NCBI GenBank assembly: GCA_965261925.1
Contig: OZ253486.1
Location: forward strand, 2,232,001 to 2,296,000
Direction of reading: 5' to 3'
Length of the DNA stretch: 64,000 nucleotides
Source: Bin87 sp965261925
GTDB taxonomy: Bacteria; Chloroflexota; Dehalococcoidia; Lucifugimonadales; UBA3495
This document shows, in pieces, positions 1 through 8,381 of the stretch. The notes below the pieces were generated by a model, which searched no databases, had not been told where the DNA came from, and was given only the letters and a program-made list of their open reading frames with translations. How positions within the stretch are numbered: the first letter of the stretch is position 1; each line of letters opens with the position of its first letter. A program made the position numbers and the translations under genes.

Positions 1-485
1 GGCGACACGCGGGTCCCCAAGAAACAGCGCCACACGGTTAAGCGCATCTTCGAGCGGTTGCTGGACGAGTATAGGTTTGGCGACCAGTACACCGTAGTCA
101 AGGACTTCGCCAAAGAGCAAAGACGGTGTGGCCAGGAAATGTTCGCGCGGTTGCCTCGTGCACCGGGTCACACCTACTGCGATTTCGGGGAGGTGATGGC
201 GATCATCGCCAGCGTGGAGGGGAAGGTGCACTACTTCGGCGTGGACCTGCCCCAGTGACGGTTGCTTCGTGAAGGCCTATCCGGCGGAGACCACCGAGGT
301 GTTGCTGGACGGCCACATGCCCGCGTTCGCCTTCCTGGGAGGTGTCCGCCAGAGCATCCTTTGCGACGAAACCAGGCTGGCGACGGCCCGGATACTTGGC
401 GACGGTCGTGGGAAGCGCACGTGGGCGTTCAGCGAGTTGCAGTCGCATTGCCTGTTCGAGGACAAATTCGGGCGGCCCGACACTG
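1..485 (+). pseudogene. IS21-family istA transposase fragment
   Basis: Decayed piece of an IS21 transposase. Translated segments such as FSELQSHCLFEDKFGRP (around 430-480) and YCDFGEVMAIIASVEGKVHY (around 176-235) match, residue for residue in most places, the intact IstA encoded at 9737-11236, covering its central part up to the catalytic core. The reading frame shifts near 255 (after the VDLPQ segment), and similarity stops abruptly at about 485, where the intact copy continues with GKGNDKGKVEG. The 5' part lies outside the window. It cannot encode a working transposase. It records an earlier insertion of an element closely related to the one at 9616-13812. Confidence 0.85.
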
Positions 486-855
486 GCCTGATCGGGGCAG
501 GCAGTCGGTGCTGGCGATGAGGAATTAGCAGTGACATTCCACTCCGTGGGTGAACGTGGCGTGGCTCTCGGAGTGATGATGCCCGGAGTGGTCCACGGCC
601 CACCGGACCGCGATGGCGCGATAGGAGCATGGGAGCGGAAGGTGCCGGAGATGACGGTCTCGGTAGTGGGCGGCTGCTGAAGCAATCGGAATCGGCTGTC
701 GTCGGCAATTATCAGCATTACGCGGCAAGTGAGTACGGATACAATGGGCTCGTCCAAAGTAGGTACTGTCCGGACGCTGCGTCATTCGGGTCCAGGACGG
801 CTGGCGGCATTGTTCGCGGGTTCATCCAAAGCCGCCAACTCGTGCGAGGCGAGCA
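486..855. other. intergenic, no gene recognised
   Basis: Between the istA fragment and the truncated substrate-binding protein I see no conserved coding frame, RNA gene or terminal repeat. Short frames here do not resemble known proteins. Confidence 0.5.
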
Positions 856-1467
856 ATGAAGTCGGTCGTGACTTGGATTTTACGTCTCTGCTCATTGGTG
901 GTGATCTTGGCGCCGAGGCACGCCGTTCCCACGGTGATCGCCGGCGCCAAGATCACCAATGACGACAGGGACCCGGGAATTTACGACGACCAAGTCCTGT
1001 TCGGGCAGTCGGCGGTGTTCAGTGGCGCTTCCAAAGGATTGGGCCGGGAGATGCGCCTGGGTATACAGGCGGCGTTTCACGAGGCCAACCAAACGGGCGG
1101 CATCCATGGTCGTGAGTTGAGACTCCAAACCCTGGACGACGCTTACGAACCGGACTTTGCGATTCACACGACTCAGCGGCTCATTGAGAAATCGCAGGTT
1201 TTCGCCCTGATCGGTACGGTTGGCACGCCCACATCTCGCGTCGCAGCCCCTATCGCCCACGATGCTGGCGTGCCTTTCCTGGCTCCCTTCACCGGAGCGG
1301 AATTCCTGCGTGACCCGGCGTTGCACAACTCGCCGGTCATAGACATTGACGGTTTCGAGCTCGAATACGGACACAACGACAACCAGGGGTCGGACGCGGT
1401 GTCCTTAACGGTGATAGGCGCGGATGGGAATTTCAGGCAGGTGGATAAACTTGGGGGTGTGTACTGA
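856..1467 (+). pseudogene. ABC transporter substrate-binding protein, internally deleted
   Basis: The N-terminal 155 residues or so follow a branched-chain amino acid type periplasmic binding protein (Peripla_BP_6 family). There is a hydrophobic signal-like start (residues 1-28), then QSAVFSGASKGLGREMRLGI, a FALIGTVGTPTSRVAAPIAH segment typical of the ligand-binding lobe, and PFLAPFTGAEFLRDP. After HNSP the sequence jumps to YGHNDNQGSDAVSLTVIGAD, which resembles the C-terminal end of the same family. At 203 residues the product is about half the usual 380-420, so the simplest reading is an in-frame internal deletion removing most of the second lobe. It is probably non-functional. No permease or ATPase gene is adjacent. 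The C-terminal assignment is from family memory and is inference. Confidence 0.7.
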
Positions 1468-1716
1468 CGGGTTCGTTCGGCATTGCCATCTCCGTTCGTG
1501 AGTGTGATCGGCGCGTTCTCCGTCTTTGTCCTGCTCGGACGGTAAGGGTGGCGTGGCCTTGGGCGTCGCAGGGGTTGGAGTAATCACCGCCCTCCGGGGC
1601 GACATTGGCGCAGTGGGTACTAAACCGAAGCCAAGGTGAAACCCGCACTTGGTTTAGATAGAATTGGAAGGAATTGAGAGGATCGGTTGGGAAGTTGCCG
1701 GGGGTTGCTGGTGGGT

Positions 1717-2305
1717 ATGCTGGAGATGGGAGCGCTGCTGGAGCGGTGGCGCATGGATGAGGCTGCGGTACGACGACGGATGTACCGAGCGCCGACGCCT
1801 CGGGAGCGGGAACGGTGGCACGCGGTGTGGTTGCTGGCGCGAGGCTGGACGGCCGCGGCCGCGGCCGCGGCGTTGGAACGGGACGCCCACACTATTGGCC
1901 AATGGGCCACGGCATTCCGGGAGGGTGGTCCTGAGGCGCTGGCTTTTGAGCAGTCAGGAGGTTCCCCCCGCATTGAACCGGGAGCGGCAGGCCGAGTTGA
2001 AGGCGGCGGTGCAGGAATTGCCGTCGCAAGCTGGCATCGATTTGTCCAACTGGAACTGGAAGGCGGTGCGCCGGTTGGTAGAGGAACGCTTGGGGTTGAC
2101 GCTGAGCCGGAGTGGTTGCCTGAATTACCTGCACCGGTTGGGCTTTGTCCTGAAGCGTCCCAAGAAGCGGTTGGTCAAGGCAGACCCGGTACGGCGGGAA
2201 GGCTTTGTGAGGGAGTACATTGCCTTGACAGCGGCGGCCCGACGAACTGGGGCCAAGATATTCTTCGCTGATGAGGCTCACTTTCGGGCGGATGCGGATC
2301 TGCGG
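1717..2305 (+). pseudogene. IS630 transposase, 5' part
   Basis: Encodes the helix-turn-helix half and the start of the DDE domain. The first frame (MLEMGALLERWRMDEAAVRR, then a winged-helix region through FREGGPEALAF) runs into a six-C run at 1964-1969. There the homologous reading moves +1 into RERQAELKAAVQELPSQAGI and on to RTGAKIFFADEAHFRADADL, where FADEAHF carries the first catalytic Asp. The coding sequence is then interrupted at 2305 by the IS21 insertion and resumes at 4708. An in-frame join of the two parts, minus one target duplication, reads ADLRAKWVLKGEPALV, as expected for the family. Confidence 0.85.
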
Positions 2306-2342
2306 TGTCCCGCGTCAACTATTCTTGCCGAAAAAACGTCCA

Positions 2343-3125
2343 CTATTTTTGCCGGTTCACCCCCTCGGCCTGGCCCCGTTGCTGGGCGGCATCAGTCCGG
2401 TAGCTGGGGACGTCAAACTCCAGGATCACGGAGTGGTGCACGACCCGGTCAATCGCCGCGGCGGTGGCCATGGGGTTGGCGAAGATGCGCTCCCACTCTG
2501 AGAAGACCAGGTTGGACGTGATGCCCAGCGACCTGCGTTCGTAGCGTTCCGCGATCAGGGTGAAGAGGACCTCGGACTCTTCGGCGCCCTGGGGCAGGTA
2601 GCCGAGATCGTCAAGGAGCAGGAAATCGAAGTTGTCCAGCTTGCGCAGCCGGCGGGGTAGGTCCAGGTCGCGCTTGGCGGCGAGTAGTTCCTGCACCAGG
2701 CGGTAGGCCGGTGCGAAGAGGACCGAGTGTCCGGCTTCGACCAGGCGGTGGCCCAGGGCGCAGAGCGCGTGGGTCTTGCCGGTGCCGGGCAGTCCGAAGG
2801 CCAGCACGTTGACGCCGTGTTCCACGAAACTGCCCTGGGCCAGATGGTCCAGTTGCTGCCGCAGGGCCAGGGGCATCCGGTGGTGCTCGAAGGTTTCCCA
2901 GGTCTTGCCCGAGGGGAGCCTGGACGACTGACGCAGCCGGTTGATGCGCCGGTGGCGGCGATCGTCGGCTTCCTGTTCCAGGACCTCGAGGAAGATGGGT
3001 AGGGCGTCGCCATGTCCGGAGGCGGTGAAACGGTCCACCGACTGGGCGCCCATGGTGGGCAGCTTGAATTGGTGGCACAGCTGGCCGATGCGTTCCTGCA
3101 TGACGCTGGTGTCGATTACCGTCAT
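2343..3125 (-). CDS. istB: IS21 transposition helper ATPase IstB
   Basis: AAA+ ATPase that partners IstA and selects the target during IS21 transposition. At 260 residues it matches the usual IstB length (about 250-265). The Walker A motif is FGLPGTGKTHAL near residue 110 and the Walker B motif is FLLLDDLGYLPQ near residue 172. The start chosen is the ATG at 3125-3123, which overlaps the istA stop in an ATGA arrangement, typical of translational coupling in IS21. The reading frame extends upstream, but that part overlaps istA and is unlikely to be used. The C-terminus lies just inside the left terminal repeat. It looks intact. Confidence 0.9.
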   Translation of the reverse strand: MTVIDTSVMQERIGQLCHQFKLPTMGAQSVDRFTASGHGDALPIFLEVLEQEADDRRHRRINRLRQSSRLPSGKTWETFEHHRMPLALRQQLDHLAQGSFVEHGVNVLAFGLPGTGKTHALCALGHRLVEAGHSVLFAPAYRLVQELLAAKRDLDLPRRLRKLDNFDFLLLDDLGYLPQGAEESEVLFTLIAERYERRSLGITSNLVFSEWERIFANPMATAAAIDRVVHHSVILEFDVPSYRTDAAQQRGQAEGVNRQK

Positions 3126-4624
3126 CCGCACACCCCTACCGTGGCCAGGCTGACCGTGAGCAGGCGGTCGTAGATTTTCAGGTCCGGCTGGCCGGACAGG
3201 GTCAGCGCTGGGGCTTCGGGCACCTTGGGCTCGGCCAGGTCTCGCACCTCGGCGTAGTCGAAGGGCTGGCCCGCCTCCAGCAGCAGCGACAGCGCGCTGT
3301 CCACCGTGGCTTCCATGGTGGTGGCCGCCAGGTGCAGGATCCGCACGTACTCCACGTCGGCACGCTCCCCGCGCCATCCGTTGAGCGCATCGTAGGCCAG
3401 CCGAAAGTGCAAGGTGGGAAACAGCTGCTCCCGGAAGCGGTAACGGGCGAATGCTCCCGGCTTGCGCACCAGTGAGCCGATGACGTGGCGGTAATTGACG
3501 TTGGCTGCACCCTCGCCGCGCACCCGTTCCATGCGTTCCACCAGGTGGCCCTTGTAGTAGACTTCCACCCAGTCGGCGTACAAACGGATCTGCACCTCCT
3601 TGCCGATGAGGCGGGAGGGTACGCTGTAGCTATGTCCCGCTACCTGGATGGTGCTCCACTTGCGCACCTTGGACTGGTAGTTGACGTATTCCGGCACGGG
3701 AGCTGGCGGTAGGGAGCCCAGGCAAAGCATCTCCTGCTCCAGCTTCCCCTCTACCAGACGATTGCGTCTCTCCACCATCTCCCGTACGAAGTGGGCGTAG
3801 TCGTCGGCGGTGTGGAAATCGCGGCTGCCCCGCAGGATGAGGGCCTGGTCGATCGCGTCCTTGAGGCGGTAGTGGGCATGCTCGGCGACGCCGTTTTCAT
3901 GGCTCTGGCCGCGATTGATGCGGGTGGAACGGAGACCGTAGTGGTCCAGCAGAGCGGAGTAATTGTCGTTTAGTGCACGGCCGCGGCTGCGTTTCACCTC
4001 GTGGGTGGCAGCCGAGGTATTGTCTGAGCGCACCACCTCTGGGACGCCGCCCAGGGTCCAGAGGGCATTCTGCAATCCCTGCTGCAACGCCAGGAAGGTC
4101 TCACCGGCGGCGACCTCGGCGTAGCGCCATCCAGAGTGGCTGAGGATCAACTGGAACAGCAGGTGCGGGTAGGACTCTCCGGCGATGGTCACCTTGAGTT
4201 CCCCGCAGTGGGTGAAGTCGAACTGGGCTTCCCGACCCGGCGGATGCTCCTGGGGGAAGTACACCTCCCGCTCCGGCCCGTGCAGCGCCCGCCAGTCCTG
4301 TAACCGTCGTTGCAGCGTCCTGAGTTGGGAGGCGCTGAACCGACCGGGATGCTGCTCGGCCAACCAGTCAATAATTGTCGTTGCCCTCAGCCTGCCGGTC
4401 GGATCATTCCGTAGCAGCGGCTCGATCGCATCCTCCCACACCCCGTCGAAGGGATCGGGCCGAGTGCGCCACCAGTGCTCCGGTTTCGTCGCCGACGGCA
4501 ATGGACCACTCTGCCACTTGCGCGCTGAACGCACGCTCATCCCAGCCTTGGCTGCTGCCGTTTCCTGTGTTTTGCCTTCCATACGTTTCTGCCTCAGTAG
4601 CCCTACTTGTCGGTCTGTAATCAA
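3122..4624 (-). CDS. istA: IS21 transposase IstA
   Basis: DDE (retroviral-integrase type) transposase of 500 residues. The N-terminal helix-turn-helix is KTQETAAAKAGMSVRSARKW. The catalytic core contains AQFDFTHCGELKV (first Asp), EVVRSDNTSAATH (second Asp) and GQSHENGVAEHAHYRLKDAI (Glu), followed by a Mu-transposase-like C-terminal beta domain (HSYSVPSRLIGKEVQIRLYA). The start is a TTG at 4624, favoured by a strong GGAGG ribosome-binding site about 6 nt upstream, with no ATG nearby. It overlaps istB by 4 nt. It differs clearly from the IstA at 9737-11236, so the two IS21 elements are of different subgroups. Confidence 0.92.
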   Translation of the reverse strand: MITDRQVGLLRQKRMEGKTQETAAAKAGMSVRSARKWQSGPLPSATKPEHWWRTRPDPFDGVWEDAIEPLLRNDPTGRLRATTIIDWLAEQHPGRFSASQLRTLQRRLQDWRALHGPEREVYFPQEHPPGREAQFDFTHCGELKVTIAGESYPHLLFQLILSHSGWRYAEVAAGETFLALQQGLQNALWTLGGVPEVVRSDNTSAATHEVKRSRGRALNDNYSALLDHYGLRSTRINRGQSHENGVAEHAHYRLKDAIDQALILRGSRDFHTADDYAHFVREMVERRNRLVEGKLEQEMLCLGSLPPAPVPEYVNYQSKVRKWSTIQVAGHSYSVPSRLIGKEVQIRLYADWVEVYYKGHLVERMERVRGEGAANVNYRHVIGSLVRKPGAFARYRFREQLFPTLHFRLAYDALNGWRGERADVEYVRILHLAATTMEATVDSALSLLLEAGQPFDYAEVRDLAEPKVPEAPALTLSGQPDLKIYDRLLTVSLATVGVCG

Positions 4625-4707
4625 CGGTACCTCCGTACCGAATGATTACCCCATATCGACCGGCAAAAATGGTCGACGCTACCGGCAGGATCAATTGTCG
4701 TTAATCA

Positions 4708-5280
4708 CTGCGGGCCAAATGGGTGCTGAAGGGTGAACCGGCGCTGGTGGACTCCACCAGCCCGCGACGTGGGGAGAAGGCGAGCTACTACTCGGCGGTG
4801 TGTCTGGAAACCGGAGAGGTGGAGTTGCTGGAACTGGAAGGTAACAGCAACTCCACCACCTCGGTTGCCTTCCTGTCGGTTGCCTTCCTGCGTCAACTGC
4901 GGGCGCAACACACCGAACCGTTGACGGTGATTTGGGACAATTCCCCAGCTCATAGGGGCGACGCGCTGCGAGCCTACCTGGCCAACCCCAACTTGAACCT
5001 GCGCTTGGTGAACCTGCCCACCTATAGCCCAGATTTCAACGCCGACGAGGCTATTTGGGGCTGGGTACGTCAAGAGGTGACCGCCAACCTGTGCCTGGGG
5101 ACCCGTGCCGCAGTCCAGGAGAAGGTGGGCGACTTTTTCGCCAGCCTGTCCAGCCGATGCGACGAAGTCAAGCGCCGATGCCAGACCGTGCTTCAGGCTC
5201 GAGCAGCAGAACTGACTGCCAGCACTCAAGCCGACCCTTCCCATCCCGCGAATGTAGATTTCACCTTGGCTTCAGTTTAG
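4708..5280 (+). pseudogene. IS630 transposase, 3' part
   Basis: Continues the interrupted IS630 transposase. It encodes WVLKGEPALVDSTSPRRGEK, the second catalytic Asp in LTVIWDNSPAHRGDALR, and the third acidic site in YSPDFNADEAIWGWVRQE, then a normal C-terminus ending within the right inverted repeat (the stop TAG is part of it). The residue order is that of an intact IS630/Tc1-type DDE domain. Only the nested IS21 and the upstream C-run shift destroy the gene. A duplicated GTTGCCTTCCTGTCG-like stretch (4863-4892) produces a repeated VAFLSVAFL. Confidence 0.85.
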
Positions 5281-5283
5281 GCA

Positions 5284-5318
5284 AGCGGCGGAATGGGTTG
5301 CCTGCCCCTTCCGCCGCT
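5284..5318. terminator. strong hairpin, possible terminator
   Basis: Perfect 10-bp inverted repeat, agcggcggaa (5284-5293) with ttccgccgct (5309-5318), loop 15 nt. No clear T-tract follows on either strand, so a terminator role is uncertain. Confidence 0.4.
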
Positions 5319-5402
5319 CGTCATTGGTGATTGTCAAGGTTTCGAATTTCTACGAGGCCTGATCCCCTTCCTGTTATCACCGGGGATGCGATGGGACGCA
5401 TC

Positions 5403-5543
5403 CTAAACTAAAGCCAAGGTGGGATCCACATTTGTGGGGCGAGGAGAATTGTTTGGGATTGCCACATAAGTTCTTACGCACGCCCCTGGATACCCGAATT
5501 TACCTGATGCTCCTCTGCGGGTTTCACCTTGGCTTCAGTTTAG
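5403..5543. mobile_element. 141-bp MITE related to the neighbouring IS630
   Basis: Ends in inverted repeats of the same sequence as the IS630 at 1620-5280. The right end, 5522-5543, is identical over 22 bp to the IS630 right end. The left end (5403-5420) differs at two positions within the shared core GAAGCCAAGGTG. TA lies at both outer ends. The interior has no transposase and contains a small palindrome, ccacatttgtgg. It is therefore a non-autonomous element mobilisable by an IS630 transposase. It sits 122 bp from its likely parent and just downstream of the broken surface-protein gene. Confidence 0.85.
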
Positions 5544-6508
5544 GCGGTTGCTACGCTGTTTGCCCTCAGAGTATCCCCGCAAATGTCCGACAAGTCGGGC
5601 CTTGGGAAAGGCTTACGCTTCCACCCTCTGGGCCGGGTCCGCGCCGATGGCGGCATGGGACAGGCTAGCTGCGTTACCAGCGCCGTCTATGATGGCGCCG
5701 GCGTTCAACTTCAGGCGGTTGGGTCCGATACCGATGCCGATGCCGATGCCGTCGTTGTCTGTGTCGCCCGCCTGTACTTCGTAATGGAAGACCTGCGAGG
5801 CGGCGCAATCGCTTCCCGTTGGCGATGCGAGCGTTGCCTGGAGAACCGTATTTCCCACTTCGATCTCCAGGTAGGGCCGTCCGCTGACCGTTACCGGCTC
5901 GCTGAAAACGGCCTCCGCGCTGATCGTTTCCTCGGCAGCGTGAGCCTCTCCGTTGGACGGACTGGAAACAATCACCACCGACGAGACCACTGGAGGGGTG
6001 GTGTCCACCTTGTGGTCCGCTTGGGGACCGATGCCCAGGAAGTAGGGATTTCGTTCAATGTCCGTGCCCTGGGCTTTGATGGTGCCACTTCCGCCGAAAC
6101 CGGTGCGTTCGGTGCCGAGGAACAGCCCTACGCCCTCGGGAGAGCTGTCACCGGGGTGAACGGTGTAGCCGAGCAGCAGCGTGTCAGTGCCGGGGCCACT
6201 GGGGTACCGCGCTTGCCTCGTCAATTCATCCCATCTGGAAGCATCGTCATGCAGGTAAAAACCCACGGATACCTCGCCCTCGACCACAACGTCGGTGTCA
6301 AATTTCATTGAGACCTCGATGGTCTGGTTGGCGCGATACGCATTCCGTCCACCTTTTGCTTCCGGTCGCCCTTCACGCCGGGATGGCTGTAGCTGATCGG
6401 CACGTCGGTTCCCGCGGCTTGGATATTGCCACCGAAGCCATAGGCGGGATTGCCGTCGTTGTTTGATGCCGCCGCACCCCCGCCGATTCCGTCAGCGTCT
6501 AAGTCTCA

Positions 6509-7422
6509 GAGGGTGTGTGACAATAGGTGAAACCCGTAAGGTGGGTTCTTGGGGTGAGGATGGGGTGCTGGTTACGCTGGGGGCATGAGCAGAAAACCTT
6601 ATCCCAGCGATCTCACCGACGCCCAGTGGGAGGAATTGGCTCCCTTGCTGCCGCCCGACACCAGGAGAGGCCATCCCAGGACCACAGACCTGCGTGAGGT
6701 GGTCAACGGGATCCTGTACGTGCTGCGCGGCGGCATACCCTGGCGTCTGATGCCCCATGACTTGCCGCCCTGGGGCACAGTCTGGTGGTACTTCCGTCTG
6801 GTGGTACTTCCGGAAGTGGCGAGATGACGGCACCTGGGAACGGGTGGAGGAAGCCTTGCGGGCCCGGGTTCGGGAAGTTGCGGGACGGGAGGTTACGCCC
6901 AGCGCGGCCATCATTGACAGCCAGCATCATTGACAGCCAGTCGGTGAAGACCACCGAAAAAGGGGGCCGCGGGGTTACGACGCGGGCAAACGGGTAACTG
7001 GACGCAAGCGGCACATCGTGGTGGACACCATGGGGTTACTGCTGGCGGTGGTGGTTCATCCCGCCAACATTCAGGACCGAGACGGCGCCAAGTTGGTGCT
7101 GGTCAAACTGTTGGGGCGGTTCCCCCGGTTGCAGGTGATCTGGGCCGACGCTGGCTACGCTGGCCGACTGGTGTCGTGGGCCTGGGCCACCGGTGGTTGG
7201 CTGCTGACCGTAGTCAAGCGCAAACCCGACAGCCACCACTTCGAGGTGTTGCCCCGGCGGTGGGTGGTGGAGCGCACCCTGGCCTGGCTGAGCCGATGCC
7301 GACGGTTGAGCAAAGACTACGAGGAGCGCCCAGAGAGCAGCGAAGCATGGGTGCATGTCGCCATGGTCAACCTGATGCTCAAACGGCTCCAGCCTTGCTG
7401 ATCCTATTTGTCACACACCCTC
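6509..7422 (+). mobile_element. IS5-family insertion sequence, degenerate
   Basis: The element is 914 bp with perfect 15-bp terminal inverted repeats, gagggtgtgtgacaa (6509-6523) and its complement (7408-7422). The flanks are TCA on the left and TTA on the right, which fits a TNA target but is not an exact duplication. It interrupts the surface-protein gene. Its transposase is broken. Confidence 0.85.
6585..7401 (+). pseudogene. IS5-family transposase with two 16-bp tandem duplications
   Basis: The N-terminal part MSRKPYPSDLTDAQWEELAP through WRLMPHDLPPWGTVWWYFR is typical of the DUF4096/IS5 type. A tandem duplication of 16 bp (6781-6796 and 6797-6812) shifts the frame, after which KWRDDGTWERVEEALRARV continues. 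A second 16-bp tandem duplication (6909-6924 and 6925-6940) shifts it again inside the catalytic IIDSQSVKTTEKGG region. The C-terminal DDE part, GYDAGKRVTGRKRHIVVDTM through ADAGYAGRL to RRWVVERTLAWLSRCRRLSK, is otherwise normal. One or two small lesions would have to revert for activity. Confidence 0.88.
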
Positions 7423-8042
7423 TTAGGTCTGTACTGCGTACCGAAAGACCAGAGGACGGGTCCCGGGCCCACTGTGGTATTCGGCTCCGCGCCAGGTGCT
7501 GTCGTTCTGATCGCCGAGAAACAGGGCCACTGTAGGAACCCCGTCCACATCCACTTTCTGGTCTAGTTCGACGGCGATGTCGATACTGTCGGCGTCGCGG
7601 TAAGCGTACCTGTCTACAGGGGAGGAGCTGATGTGCACGCTCAGGATCTCGGGCGCGTCGTCGTCCTCGATCGTAACCACACAATAGTGCCAGACACCGC
7701 CATCCCAGAACCCCATGGCGAAAGTCTCGTCGTGTTCTGGCTGGGCATCTTCCTTCGTGACGATCGGCGCCCACAGGGTTTGTTGCCGCTCCCCGACTCT
7801 ATCTTCGTGCCGTGGTCGTCTTCATAGTCGTCGGAAGCAGCGGTGTAGTATCGGTGATCCGTGAAGAAATAGGCCGACTTGACCCGGTAACCCGACCGGC
7901 GAACTCCCATCTGGCTGGAGTTGCCTTCGGGTATTGGGTCGGGACATATGAGGTACGTTGAGTTATGATCGGCGTAAGTCAGTGGAGGTGAAATCAGTGC
8001 AGACGCCATCACCAACAGATCCACGCTCGCGGCGGCGGCCAT

Positions 8043-8375
8043 TAGTATCTGGGCTTTCCTAACCAGTATCCATCGGAGAGTTCCATTTTTTTGCCATAAG
8101 ATGCGTGCTTATCCATCGACCTAATGTATTTATTACTTTCGACGATTATTGATGGATCGGCAGAGCATCGGTATTCGGGCTGGTCGTGCTCCAGTCGCAA
8201 ACTGACGGAAGGTCCTAAAGGCAAAATTGCTCGCGCGGGTGATACCATCATTGCGGGCCCGGAAGCCCGAGAGGCCTCACCTTGCGTGTTGCGCGATGAA
8301 ACCGGAATTAGCTAAACGCAGTGGACCAGTGCGGACGCTAGCCGATGGGCGGTCTGCCGTGACATCCTCGGAGAA
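8043..8375. other. intergenic between divergent genes
   Basis: This AT-richer stretch lies upstream of both the surface-protein gene (minus) and the FAD oxidoreductase (plus), so it should contain both promoters. A minus-strand frame of 69 codons ends right at the surface-protein start but matches nothing I know. I assign no gene. Confidence 0.5.
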
Positions 8376-8381
8376 TTGACG

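Larger units (their letters stand above)
2306..4707 (-). mobile_element. complete IS21-family element inserted in the IS630
   Basis: The element is 2402 bp and is flanked by a 6-bp target duplication, ctgcgg, at 2300-2305 and 4708-4713. Its ends start TG and end CA. The left end and the reverse complement of the right end share the pattern TG, about 20 nt, TTGCCG or TGCCGG, then a second TTTTTGCCGGT about 20 nt further in, like the repeated transposase-binding sites of IS21. It carries intact istA and istB on the minus strand, so it may still be mobile. Confidence 0.9.
1620..5280. mobile_element. IS630-family insertion sequence, split by a nested IS21
   Basis: The boundaries are 22-bp terminal inverted repeats at 1620-1641 and 5259-5280 (core GAAGCCAAGGTGAAA, one mismatch). 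A TA dinucleotide lies at each end (1621-1622, 5278-5279), as expected for IS630/Tc1-mariner elements, which duplicate TA. Inside is a DDE transposase gene cut in two by the IS21 element at 2306-4707. Without the insert the element is about 1.25 kb, normal for IS630. The transposase also has a +1 shift, so the copy is dead. Confidence 0.88.
5613..8042 (-). pseudogene. secreted multi-domain surface protein, broken by frameshifts and an IS5
   Basis: Reading the minus strand from 8042, a signal peptide (MAAAASVDLLVMASALI) leads into a Calx-beta-like domain. This covers KSAYFFTDHRYYTAASDDYE, then after a shift near 7785 LWAPIVTKEDAQPEHDETFA, WHYCVVTIEDDDAPEI. Next come beta-sandwich repeats with AYRDADSIDIAVELDQKVDV and AHAAEETISAEAVFSEPVTV. 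The IS5 element at 6509-7422 interrupts the gene after VFRYAVQT, and homology resumes with DLDADGIGG. A second shift lies near 6340, between HPGVKGDRKQKVDG and NAYRANQTIEVSMKFDTDV. The last repeat contains (IG)n from a 6-bp microsatellite at about 5728-5750 and ends GADPAQRVEA at 5613. Such repeats occur in large cell-surface proteins; the ligand is unknown. The intact form would have been about 500 residues. Confidence 0.78.

Noticed and set aside
1964..1969. Programmed frameshift in the IS630 transposase
   Set aside because: The shift needed at the C run is +1, not the -1 expected of such slippage; a simple insertion is more likely.
8043..8251. 69-codon minus-strand frame upstream of the surface-protein gene
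   Set aside because: It ends exactly at the next start and contains no recognisable motif; low-GC composition makes an open frame of this size likely by chance.
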